Below, in pieces: positions 56,506-64,000 of a DNA stretch of 64,000 nucleotides. Position 1 is the first letter of the stretch. Each line of letters opens with the position of its first letter. The DNA is taken from assembly GCF_002744735.1 (NCBI RefSeq), contig NZ_KZ319340.1, positions 124,001-188,000 of the forward strand, read 5' to 3'. This DNA is from Marinobacter guineae (lineage in GTDB: Bacteria > Pseudomonadota > Gammaproteobacteria > Pseudomonadales > Oleiphilaceae). Under the pieces are notes generated by a model. The model saw only the letters and a list, made by a program, of their open reading frames with translations. It ran no database searches and was not told the origin of the DNA. The translations under genes were made by a program, and so were the position numbers.

Positions 56506-58389
56506 ATGGACGAAATACCGAAAGCAACGCTGGCACCTTCCGAACTTGAGGAAGTCGGCAGCTTGCTGGAAGACCTGAAGAAACTGCGTGAAACCCTGAT
56601 TCGGGAAACTGCGGAGCACCGGGTTAACCTGAACGACATTAATCCTGCTTATCAGCTCAGCGCCGAAAACCTGCTCTATTATTTGTCTCTTCGGCGGCAT
56701 GACATTCGGCCGACTCAGCAGCGCCTTGCATCGCTGGGGCTTTCATCACTGGGCCGTTCCGAGTCCTGCGTCCTTGCCACCCTGGATGCCGTCATTCGCA
56801 CACTGGCAGCGCTCCTCGGTCACCCACTCCCCGATCCAGAAACCGAAACCATTCAGAGAGTGGGTATCCAGGACGGTCCGAGGTTACTCACCGAACATAC
56901 GGATCAGTTGCTCGGATCCGCCACAAACGAACGGAATGTTCGGATCATGGTCACCATGCCGACGGAAGCGGCCCACGATGAAAGCATCATTCACAGCCTC
57001 CTGGCCAAGGGTATGAACTGCATGCGGATCAACTGCGCCCATGACGCCCCCGAAACCTGGAAGGCGATGATCAGCAATTTACGTAAAGCGACAGAAGCCA
57101 CTGGCATTGATTGTCGTATTTTCATGGACCTGGGCGGGCCCAAGATACGAACTAGCGAGATTCAACCAGGGCCAAAGGTTGTTCATATACGGCCCAAACG
57201 AACTGAGTATGGCATTACGGTGATACCCGCCAGAATCTGGCTTGCTCCAGAGGAATCCCCATCTGATGCTCCCGGTGACTGTGAGGCCGAGTTTCGGGTT
57301 TCCGAGAGTTTTCTTAAATGCCTGAATCGTTTCGACGAAATCACGCTGGAGGATGCCAGGAAAAAGTCCCGTAAATGGACAGTGGTGGAGATATCCGATT
57401 CGGGCTGCTGCGTCGAAAGCATCAAGGCATGCTATGTGGTGCCTGGCACGAAGCTACACCTACGAAACGGAGAACCTGAAAAGGTATGCAGTACGATCGG
57501 TGATTTCCCGCCACACCCCGGCTTCGTCCTGCTTAACAGAGATGATTCACTGATCGTTACCGCGCAACCTGTATCGGGGCACTCCGAAATCCGGGACAGC
57601 AAGGGGAAAATTCTCACGCCCGCAACCATAAGCTGCACCATGCCGGAGATCGCCTCTCAGGTCCGGCCGGGGGAAACAATCTGGTTCGACGATGGCAAGA
57701 TTGGTGGCGTAATTGAAAAAGTGGAAGAGGCCAGTTTCCTGGTAAAAATCCAGCATGCGCATCCAGGCGGGAGCAAGCTTCGTGGCGGTAAAGGAATCAA
57801 TCTCCCAGACAGCGAATTGAACATTGCCGCAATCACATCGGAAGACGTCGACAATCTCGCTTTTATTGCAGAACACGCCGACGCAGTCGAGATGTCCTTC
57901 GCAAACTCGGCACAAGATGTCCGGTTGCTCGAAAAGAGCCTGGAGGCTATCAACGCCAATAAGCCTGCCATCATACTGAAAATAGAGACTCTGGAAGGTT
58001 TTGAGAACCTCCCCTCAATGCTCCTGGCCGCCATGCGATGGCCCAGCTGTGGTGTGATGATCGCCAGGGGCGACCTGGCGGTGGAATGCGGATACGAACG
58101 TTTGGCAGAAGTTCAGGAAGAAATACTCTGGGTCTGTGAAGCAGCCCATGTGCCCGTGATCTGGGCGACACAAGTGCTTGAGAACCTGGCCCAAAAGGGC
58201 ATGCCATCGAGGGCGGAAATTTCCGATGTCGTCATGGCCCATCGGGCAGAATGCGTCATGCTCAACAAGGGCCCGCACATCATTGAAGCTGTGGAAGTCC
58301 TGGACAATATTCTGAAGCGGATGCAAAACCACCAAAGGAAAAAGCGCGCCATGCTGAGGGAGCTTAGGTTGGCGCACATGAAACCTTGA
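56506..58389 (+). CDS. Pyruvate kinase-like protein with N-terminal extension
   Basis: 627 residues. The first ~140 are unlike pyruvate kinase: acidic, helical, with LKKLRETLIRETAEHRVNLN and SLRRHDIRPTQQRLASLGLSSLGR. Pyruvate-kinase landmarks follow: RIMVTMPTEAAHD (~148), FMDLGGPKIRTSEI, WFDDGKIGGVI, AIILKIETLEGFENLP, VMIARGDLAVECGYERLAEVQ, WATQVLENLAQKG, PSRAEISDV. No C-terminal allosteric domain is visible. The partner gene order suggests carbon-storage metabolism. Activity and substrate need testing by experiment. Confidence 0.85.
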   Translation: MDEIPKATLAPSELEEVGSLLEDLKKLRETLIRETAEHRVNLNDINPAYQLSAENLLYYLSLRRHDIRPTQQRLASLGLSSLGRSESCVLATLDAVIRTLAALLGHPLPDPETETIQRVGIQDGPRLLTEHTDQLLGSATNERNVRIMVTMPTEAAHDESIIHSLLAKGMNCMRINCAHDAPETWKAMISNLRKATEATGIDCRIFMDLGGPKIRTSEIQPGPKVVHIRPKRTEYGITVIPARIWLAPEESPSDAPGDCEAEFRVSESFLKCLNRFDEITLEDARKKSRKWTVVEISDSGCCVESIKACYVVPGTKLHLRNGEPEKVCSTIGDFPPHPGFVLLNRDDSLIVTAQPVSGHSEIRDSKGKILTPATISCTMPEIASQVRPGETIWFDDGKIGGVIEKVEEASFLVKIQHAHPGGSKLRGGKGINLPDSELNIAAITSEDVDNLAFIAEHADAVEMSFANSAQDVRLLEKSLEAINANKPAIILKIETLEGFENLPSMLLAAMRWPSCGVMIARGDLAVECGYERLAEVQEEILWVCEAAHVPVIWATQVLENLAQKGMPSRAEISDVVMAHRAECVMLNKGPHIIEAVEVLDNILKRMQNHQRKKRAMLRELRLAHMKP

Positions 58390-58473
58390 GCGTAAGAAAA
58401 CCGTTCACATGATGGTCACACTATTCCAGCATTATCATTTTACTTGAAACACTGAAAGTCAGGTTGGTGGCAA

Positions 58474-59802
58474 ATGGATGAGGTGGACCCGGATCTTAAA
58501 GCACTTTACCTGGATCGGCGGCTGCTCCCTCACGAAGCTGTTCAGACGATCGCCGGCTGCAAGAATCTGATTCTCGGCATGAGCGCCGCGCAACCGCCCG
58601 CACTTATGGCGGCAACCGCCGACGCTTTGAAAGACCGGCTTATTGGTCCACTGGCACTCTATTACCTGCATGGCACAGAAAGCCTGCGACGCAGTCTGTT
58701 GGCTCCGGAATTAGCAGACCGCATCACCCCTCGCCCTCTGTTTCTGAGCCATTCCGACAGAGCCGCAATTGCCCAATCCGGTTCCCAAAGCTGGATAGAG
58801 TTTGTGCCCGCCATGCTGCACCAAGCCGGACGCCTGCTAACCGAGCACATTGACCCCGAGTGCTTTTTCGTAACGGTGTCACCCATGGACCGCCATGGCT
58901 ACTTCAGTCTCGGCACCAACGCCGATTACGGCGCGTCGGTCATCCGAAAAGCAAAAAAGGTCATTGTCGAGGTCAATCGCTACATGCCCAGAACATTCGG
59001 CGAATGTTCCGTTCACATCTCCGAAATCGATCACCTGGTGGAACACGACGAGCCGCTGATTGAAGCTATACCTAACCCGCCTACCCCGGTGGACACAAAG
59101 ATTGCCGAGCAGATCGTCCAGCGGATTAATGATGGCGACACACTGCAGATAGGCGTTGGCGGTGTTCCCAATGCCGTCCTAGCCGGGCTGACGAATCACC
59201 AGAACCTGGGCTTGCACAGCGAGCTGCTTTCTCCGGCCATGATGCCGCTCATTCAGACCGGGGTAATGAACGGTCGACGTAAAACCTGGATGCAACACAA
59301 GCACGTGTTCACCTTTGCACTCGGGGATCAGGCTCTCTACGACTTTCTGGACGACAACCCCTCGATTGTCGGATACCCGGCCTCCTGGGTGAACAACCCG
59401 GACATCATTCGACTCAATGACAACATGGTCTCCGTGAACTCTGCACTTGAGATCGACCTCACCGGCCAGATCAACTCCGAGCAACTTGGTGACCGGCCCT
59501 TCTCCGGGAGCGGCGGGCAATTGGATTTCGTTCGAGGGGCCTATTCCGCCCGGAACGGCCGTTCGTTCGTGGCCCTCCGGTCGACGGCGCAGTCTGGCAG
59601 GGTCAGCCGAATCGTGCCCCGACTCCTGGGAGGGACCGTCACTGACCCCAGAAACGACGTCCACTTCGTGGTTACGGAGTATGGCTGCGTGAATCTCAAA
59701 GGTCTCTCGATCCCCCAACGAGCCCGGGCACTTATCGATATCGCGGCCCCGGAATTCAGAGAACAGTTAGAGAGCGAAGCAACATCTATGGGGCTGGTGT
59801 AA
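58474..59802 (+). CDS. Acetyl-CoA hydrolase/CoA-transferase family protein
   Basis: 442 residues of the acetyl-CoA hydrolase / 4-hydroxybutyrate CoA-transferase family. Seen: CFFVTVSPMDRHGYFSLGTN, GDTLQIGVGGVPNAVLAGL, and the catalytic glutamate region MVSVNSALEIDLTGQINSE, where the Glu forms the CoA thioester. C-terminal: FVVTEYGCVNLKGLSIPQRA. The direction and acyl substrate cannot be read from sequence. Lies upstream of acetoacetyl-CoA reductase. Confidence 0.9.
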   Translation: MDEVDPDLKALYLDRRLLPHEAVQTIAGCKNLILGMSAAQPPALMAATADALKDRLIGPLALYYLHGTESLRRSLLAPELADRITPRPLFLSHSDRAAIAQSGSQSWIEFVPAMLHQAGRLLTEHIDPECFFVTVSPMDRHGYFSLGTNADYGASVIRKAKKVIVEVNRYMPRTFGECSVHISEIDHLVEHDEPLIEAIPNPPTPVDTKIAEQIVQRINDGDTLQIGVGGVPNAVLAGLTNHQNLGLHSELLSPAMMPLIQTGVMNGRRKTWMQHKHVFTFALGDQALYDFLDDNPSIVGYPASWVNNPDIIRLNDNMVSVNSALEIDLTGQINSEQLGDRPFSGSGGQLDFVRGAYSARNGRSFVALRSTAQSGRVSRIVPRLLGGTVTDPRNDVHFVVTEYGCVNLKGLSIPQRARALIDIAAPEFREQLESEATSMGLV

Positions 59803-59854
59803 ACCGGGTAAAACGAGAAATTAGTACAATCTTTGACAGCAAGGAAGGTAGGAA

Positions 59855-60613
59855 ATGACAGCTCAGAAACAATCAGGCATTGCTTTGGTTACAGGCGGCA
59901 CCAGAGGAATCGGAGAAGCCATCTGCAAAATGTTTTCTGGCGAGGGCTATCAGGTGGTCACGACGTTCAGGAACAAAGAGCGTGAGCGCCAGGCGCGGGA
60001 GTGGCAAAGCCGCATGGCAGACGATGGCCTGGAAATCGACCTGGTGAAAATGGATGTCTCCGATATGCGAAGCTGTGAGATCGCCGCTGACGAACTGCTG
60101 CAGCGTTATGGGCGACTTGATGTACTGGTAAACAACGCCGGCATTACCCGGGATTCAGTAATGAAAAAAATGCCGATTGAAGCCTGGCAAGAGGTCATTC
60201 ACACCAATCTTGATGGCGTATTCAATGTTACACGCTGTTTTTTAGACACCTTCCTCGCACAGCACTATGGCCGCATCATCAATATTTCGTCTATCAATGC
60301 CCAGAAAGGCCAGTTTGGTCAGGTGAACTATTCGGCGGCAAAAGCGGGTATTCATGGCTTCACCAAAGCGCTGGCCCAGGAAACCGCCCGTAAAGGCATC
60401 ACAGTAAACACGATCTCTCCGGGCTACGTGGAAACCGACATGATAATGGCCATTGATGAGAAGATCCGGGAACAGATCAAAGCCCAGATTCCGGTAGGTC
60501 GTTTCGGCCAGCCCGAAGAAATTGCCCGACTGGTGGCCTTTCTCGCGAACGAGCAATCTTCGTTCATTACCGGTGCCGATTTCTCCATTAACGGTGGCAT
60601 GTTCATGCACTGA
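59855..60613 (+). CDS. phaB: Acetoacetyl-CoA reductase (PhbB/PhaB)
   Basis: 252-residue short-chain dehydrogenase. The Rossmann motif is ALVTGGTRGIGEAI, then LVNNAGITRD, the active-site residues are SSINAQKGQFGQVNYSAAKAG (Ser, Tyr, Lys), and VGRFGQPEEIARLVAFLA is characteristic of PhaB. NADPH-dependent reduction of acetoacetyl-CoA to (R)-3-hydroxybutyryl-CoA for PHB. Runs alone with the preceding CoA-transferase gene; no phaC is visible in the window. Confidence 0.91.
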   Translation: MTAQKQSGIALVTGGTRGIGEAICKMFSGEGYQVVTTFRNKERERQAREWQSRMADDGLEIDLVKMDVSDMRSCEIAADELLQRYGRLDVLVNNAGITRDSVMKKMPIEAWQEVIHTNLDGVFNVTRCFLDTFLAQHYGRIINISSINAQKGQFGQVNYSAAKAGIHGFTKALAQETARKGITVNTISPGYVETDMIMAIDEKIREQIKAQIPVGRFGQPEEIARLVAFLANEQSSFITGADFSINGGMFMH

Positions 60614-60714
60614 CCGGAGGACCACCCCCAAGAAACGCCATCCTTTTATCAGGCATTGGCAAGGCAACTCAAAACAGAAGGAAGTTTGCGAAAGAAGCCC
60701 CGGACAACAGTGTT

Positions 60715-60954
60715 TCAAAGCTCTAGCTCGCCTGGCGCTGAGCCCAAAAGCATTTCCAGGTACTGCATGGCCGCGTGCTCGCTCTTCGATTTGTAGAGTA
60801 CGGATTCACCGGAAATATGAACTTCGTAACGGAACGGGCGGAAATAACCATTCATTTCCTGGACACCCAACTCCAACAACTCAATACATCTTGTTCGGCA
60901 CGACCAAAGGACGCGAGCTTCGGTCCCCTCAATCGCTTTCATCATAATTGACAT
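60715..60954 (-). CDS. Small hypothetical protein
   Basis: 79 residues from ATG 60954 with AAGGGGGCAG upstream on the minus strand, an unusually strong ribosome site. Begins MSIMMKAIEGTEARVLWSC and includes YFRPFRYEVHISGESVLYKSKSEHA. No family, signal or membrane segment recognised. It converges with phaB. Confidence 0.65.
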   Translation of the reverse strand: MSIMMKAIEGTEARVLWSCRTRCIELLELGVQEMNGYFRPFRYEVHISGESVLYKSKSEHAAMQYLEMLLGSAPGELEL

Positions 60955-61279
60955 GATCTGCCCCCTTATAACTTCGTTGCAACCGATTGCAGCAACAGAG
61001 GGCTCATCCTGAGCACCACACCCCGGTGGGATGTGAGATACGGCTTATCTCAACGGCGACGCCATTACACCATTAAATTATTGCTGGTCTGTTAAATGAC
61101 ACAGCACAGAAATTGATGAAGAAAAGAGCTGAGAATCGTCTGTAGGTTTTCATATAAGACCCAAACCGAACCAAAAATACTATCCCAGGAGTTGACTTAA
61201 GGGCAAACTCGGCAATCTCGAAGCATTGACTGAATTGCAGGGGCCGCAGCATTGAGGGTTTATTGATTTAGCTGTCGGA
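60955..61279. other. Gene-free stretch between two small minus-strand genes
   Basis: 325 bases. Holds the leader of the 79-residue protein (GTTGC...GCAAC inverted half-sites near 60976-60995) and the downstream region of the next gene. No terminator or promoter is clear. Confidence 0.4.
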
Positions 61280-61753
61280 CTACGCACTCCAGTCCTGACG
61301 CGATTTCAAAAGCTGGTTTTTGTAGGGTGCGATCGACTCCAGCAATACATTGGACCTTGAGAACCAGCTGCGCCCCCATGCAATTTCGTTGTCAGCTTCG
61401 TCGTACAGTGTCGATTCAATCGTCCACTGATGCAGGTCGGAATGAAGCACTCTGGCCACCGAAACAACGCGGCACTGGTAAAGCGGCTGAAAGGGAGAAA
61501 ACTCGAACTTATCGCACTTTGCCAGGAGCGAGGTTTCCTGGGTGTTCGCAGCCAATGCTGCCGCATCCCAAAGAAGCTGAAAGATGACGGTGTCTCTTAC
61601 GGTTCCCCAAGACGTTGAGGCAAAGGGAGTGAGTCGGACTGAAACAGAGCAGAATCCGTACTCAAGGTGGAGACTTGGACGAATCCAGCCATCAGCTGTT
61701 GAGGAGAAATACAAAGCTTGTAAAGCCCGATGGTGGCCTTCCCTATCACTCAT
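61280..61753 (-). CDS. Possible hotdog-fold thioesterase-like protein
   Basis: 157 residues. LHLEYGFCSVSVRLTPFAS and LHSDLHQWTIESTLYDEADNEIAWGRSWFSRS resemble the last strands of hotdog thioesterase/dehydratase proteins. No catalytic Asp/Glu helix is obvious, so a non-catalytic or divergent member is possible. Isolated gene near the PHB genes, suggesting an acyl-CoA context but no direct evidence. Confidence 0.5.
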   Translation of the reverse strand: MSDREGHHRALQALYFSSTADGWIRPSLHLEYGFCSVSVRLTPFASTSWGTVRDTVIFQLLWDAAALAANTQETSLLAKCDKFEFSPFQPLYQCRVVSVARVLHSDLHQWTIESTLYDEADNEIAWGRSWFSRSNVLLESIAPYKNQLLKSRQDWSA

Positions 61754-61962
61754 TGCACCCGCTCCCTAATGCGGCATTCGACGAGGCCTGTTAGAGGTGC
61801 ATGAAACCTCTGGGATGGCACCTCAAAGGACGAGAGAGTTGGCGAAAAAAACGGGAGGGGCTCTCCCGGCAGTGCAATTCCACTAAGAGAAATCACGATG
61901 ATGCCTTTCATCAACATAGCTACGATATCAGAAAGGCATTGCAGTAGTGTTTCAAGTTCCGG

Positions 61963-62220
61963 TTAATGGGAGGAGCTTTTGCTAAACGCTTTCCAGTCGA
62001 CGATATTTCCCTCAGAATCAAAATGCACGAAGCCTGCATAGTCATCTTCGTCATGCCACGTTTTAATAAACCCGATCACTTCACCTTGCTCCGAGAGAAT
62101 TTCAAAAGACGTCGTCTTGGTAAGGTCTATTGGCGCCTCGCCGGCATCTTCGTTATTGACTTCCTGGAGCGTAAAGTTCATGTCGTTTAGCAGGGCGAGG
62201 GCGAGAAGGTCAGAATTCAT
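61963..62220 (-). CDS. Small hypothetical acidic protein
   Basis: 85 residues from ATG 62220, with GGAG about 9 bases upstream on the minus strand. Sequence is acidic: NNEDAGEAPIDLTKTTSF, WHDEDDYAGFVHFDSEGNIVDW. Predicted beta-rich. No family recognised. The region has lower GC than the core genome. Confidence 0.6.
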   Translation of the reverse strand: MNSDLLALALLNDMNFTLQEVNNEDAGEAPIDLTKTTSFEILSEQGEVIGFIKTWHDEDDYAGFVHFDSEGNIVDWKAFSKSSSH

Positions 62221-62412
62221 TAGGAAACTCCGTATTAGGCACAAAATCGTGAGTCTGACTCAAGAAGGTTACTAAGTGTATCCCAAACCTCAAACGATGG
62301 TTTGACATGTCTCAAGACTCTTTTCGTATGAAAATTGACCAGCTAATAGCGCGCGACGACATTGCTTACAAGAGATAGATCGCTTCATAGTGCAGCAAAT
62401 TAAAGTGGAGCC

Positions 62413-62655
62413 CTATATGTTATTCGCCTCTCGAAATTGCTCAATCTCACTCCGAACTTCCCGAGACACGTCCTTTTCCTCAAGACTATCGAGAAGGTTC
62501 CGAAGCACTTCTTTTTCTTTTTCATCGACCTTGCCATCTTCGAGCGCGAGCGTCTCCAACATGACAAGTTCCTTGGTGTCTAGAATGTGATCGCGGGCAA
62601 AGACAATCAGGAATGAGTAACCAACAAGCTCTTTAACTCTTGAGTGATCGGCCAA
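62413..62655 (-). CDS. Small hypothetical helical protein
   Basis: 80 residues, start TTG 62655 with AGAGGA about 8 bases upstream. FARDHILDTKELVMLETLAL and DGKVDEKEKEVLRNLLDSLE give a charged two-helix pattern that slightly resembles EF-hand or TerB-like segments, but no real match is claimed. Confidence 0.55.
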   Translation of the reverse strand: MADHSRVKELVGYSFLIVFARDHILDTKELVMLETLALEDGKVDEKEKEVLRNLLDSLEEKDVSREVRSEIEQFREANNI

Positions 62656-63005
62656 GGCTTCAATCCTCTGTGTTTAGTCACCATTTTTACCTGACATTTA
62701 TAACGATTTGATGAATGCCCGGGCCCAGACGTATGCCGGAAAATAGACATCTGCTACACCACCTCAGTACCGGCAAGCAAAGGCGGTGTGGCAAGACGCA
62801 TCCCGACCAGTAACACCGGTGAAACAGTATCAAGCCCATCATTGGGCATTTGAAAACGATGGCCGGGTGTTGCTGGACGGTCGCACCGCCCGGTTCTCTG
62901 CAGGTTATCTGGAAATAGCGATTTGTATGACCAACTCCTGAGTTAAAAAACTGCTAGGCTGACTAAAATTTAATGTGTATCTAATAAAAACATATAGGCA
63001 TCACA
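62656..63005. other. Gene-free stretch with a coding-like remnant
   Basis: 350 bases before the final gene. A plus-strand frame, 62747-62941 (64 codons, no credible start), reads HHWAFENDGRVLLDGRTARF near its end and may be a fragment of a larger gene. No terminator or promoter I can support. Confidence 0.35.
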
Positions 63006-64000
63006 ATGGCGCAACGAGGTTGGGTTTCCACGACATTGATCATTCTGCTAGTAATAGCGGCCGGCGCCGGTGTCTATTTCTATCAATCCCTTTACTCGGA
63101 CCTGAAACAACTTGAGAGCGCCCATGAGGAAGCCCTGTCTGAGGCCAAACGTTTGCAACAAAAGCTTTCTCAGGCCCGCCAACGCCTGACCCAGCGCAGC
63201 ACCAGTGCGGACCGGCTAGAGGCCCGCCTCAATGAAACGCAACAATCCCTGACCAATGCCGCCAGTGAGCTGGAAGCATTGCGGAGTCAGATTGAAACTC
63301 TGGAAGATCGTGTTGATGAACTGGAGGCAAACTTGTCAGCCAGCCAGACGCTTGCCAGTGCCCGCGGCGACCAGCTGGTTCAGAGCCAAGCCCGGATCGA
63401 CGAACTCAATGAGCAACTCACACAACGCAAAGCCCAGATTACAGAACTGCTTACCAGCAGTGAAAAACTGGAAGTCTCGCTCGCTGCAGCCAGGGAGAAA
63501 CAGACCCTGACCGGAGTCCAAACCGATGAGCTATCGCAGGAGCTGGACAACACCCGGGACGCCCTCGCACAGGCCCGTCAGCAGCTGGCACAAAGCGAGG
63601 CCCGGGTCGCCGACCTGAACATTAGCCGCGAGGATCTGGCAGCTTCTTTGACCAGGGCCAAAGAGGAGCAGAGCGTGACTACGGCCCAGGCTGATACGCT
63701 AACGGAAGAGCTGGATTCCATACAGAACGACCTTAAACAAGCCCGCAAGCAAAAGGCACAGCGGGAAGCCCGGATCGCGGAACTGGAAATCCGGATTGCC
63801 AGGCTGGATACCGGTCGCCAGGAAATGGAAAACTCCGTGGCCACAGCCAGAGAGCAACAGGCCCGGACCGAAGCCCAAGCTGATGAACTCTCAGAGGAGC
63901 TGGAAGCCACCCGGGCCGCTCTTGCTCAGGCCCGGAATCAGCTGGCACAGAAAGAAAGCACTCTGGAGGAAGTGGCGGAGGAACGGCTGTCGGTCGCTGA
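63006..64000 (+). CDS. Membrane-anchored coiled-coil protein, 3' end cut by the window
   Basis: Opens at ATG 63006 and stays open to the last base, giving 331 codons. One N-terminal membrane anchor (TTLIILLVIAAGAGVYFY, residues 9-26) then a long uninterrupted coiled coil rich in Gln, Ala, Glu and Arg. A unit starting xDELSxEL recurs at residues 173, 229 and 292; spacings of 56 and 63 are 8 and 9 heptads. Probably a periplasm-facing or envelope-spanning protein; a C-terminal OmpA-like domain is often found in such proteins but lies outside the window. Confidence 0.75.
   Translation, partial: MAQRGWVSTTLIILLVIAAGAGVYFYQSLYSDLKQLESAHEEALSEAKRLQQKLSQARQRLTQRSTSADRLEARLNETQQSLTNAASELEALRSQIETLEDRVDELEANLSASQTLASARGDQLVQSQARIDELNEQLTQRKAQITELLTSSEKLEVSLAAAREKQTLTGVQTDELSQELDNTRDALAQARQQLAQSEARVADLNISREDLAASLTRAKEEQSVTTAQADTLTEELDSIQNDLKQARKQKAQREARIAELEIRIARLDTGRQEMENSVATAREQQARTEAQADELSEELEATRAALAQARNQLAQKESTLEEVAEERLSVA

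Overview
The window is a chromosomal segment of a GC-rich gammaproteobacterium. The gene order algZ-algR-hemC-hemD-hemX-hemY, with argH beside it and yheS, an FKBP lipoprotein, algQ and dsbB nearby, is the block known from Pseudomonas aeruginosa. Protein style together with marine-type peptide uptake, ubiD-rho-trxA and the PHB genes point to Marinobacter or a close relative. That assignment is inference from synteny and protein sequence; no 16S gene is present.

Positions 1-8635 hold the end of a c-di-GMP protein, argH, the AlgZ/AlgR two-component system and the hemCDXY haem operon. Positions 8681-12871 (minus strand) hold an iron-sulfur flavoreductase, ubiD and rho, with two long palindromic elements between ubiD and rho. 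Positions 13233-15765 are a molybdenum-cofactor operon (moaB-moeA-moaD-moaE) lying between rho and trxA. Positions 15832-33946 are core genes: trxA, ppx, an ABC-F ATPase, an FKBP lipoprotein, algQ, dsbB, a FliL-like protein, an Rmf-like protein, gshA, tex, a GGDEF-EAL protein, rep, a cytochrome c5 and pldA. A third palindromic element lies between pldA and the phosphomannomutase gene.

Positions 34103-45524 hold a phosphomannomutase, an iron-storage pair (bfd-bfr) with a Fur box, a prolidase with its LysR regulator, a complete dipeptide/oligopeptide ABC transporter, and a CidA/CidB-type membrane pair. Positions 45600-51971 hold yaeQ, then a branched-chain 2-oxoacid dehydrogenase operon (E1alpha, E1beta and a double-lipoyl E2) followed 9 bases later by a Hanks-type protein kinase.

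A tRNA-Arg(CCG) gene at 52072-52148 marks the edge of an accessory region. Between about 52519 and 56120 I read three AT-rich genes, all on the minus strand, each ending in an attC-like imperfect palindrome. This looks like a small integron cassette array without an integrase (a CALIN). The cassette proteins look defence-like: a Schlafen/AlbA_2 protein, a small SYTHGG protein of unknown function, and a protein with an N-terminal HEPN-like Rx4H motif.

Positions 56506-61753 hold a carbon-storage group: a pyruvate-kinase-like protein with an unexplained N-terminal extension, a CoA-transferase/hydrolase, an acetoacetyl-CoA reductase and small proteins. The window ends in a membrane-anchored coiled-coil protein cut by the right edge.

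The two signals I rate most worth checking are the integrase-less cassette array and the family of three long palindromes. Their 28-29 bp stems are unrelated in sequence but pair almost perfectly, and all six inner hairpins carry the octamer CATCC(A/C)TG.
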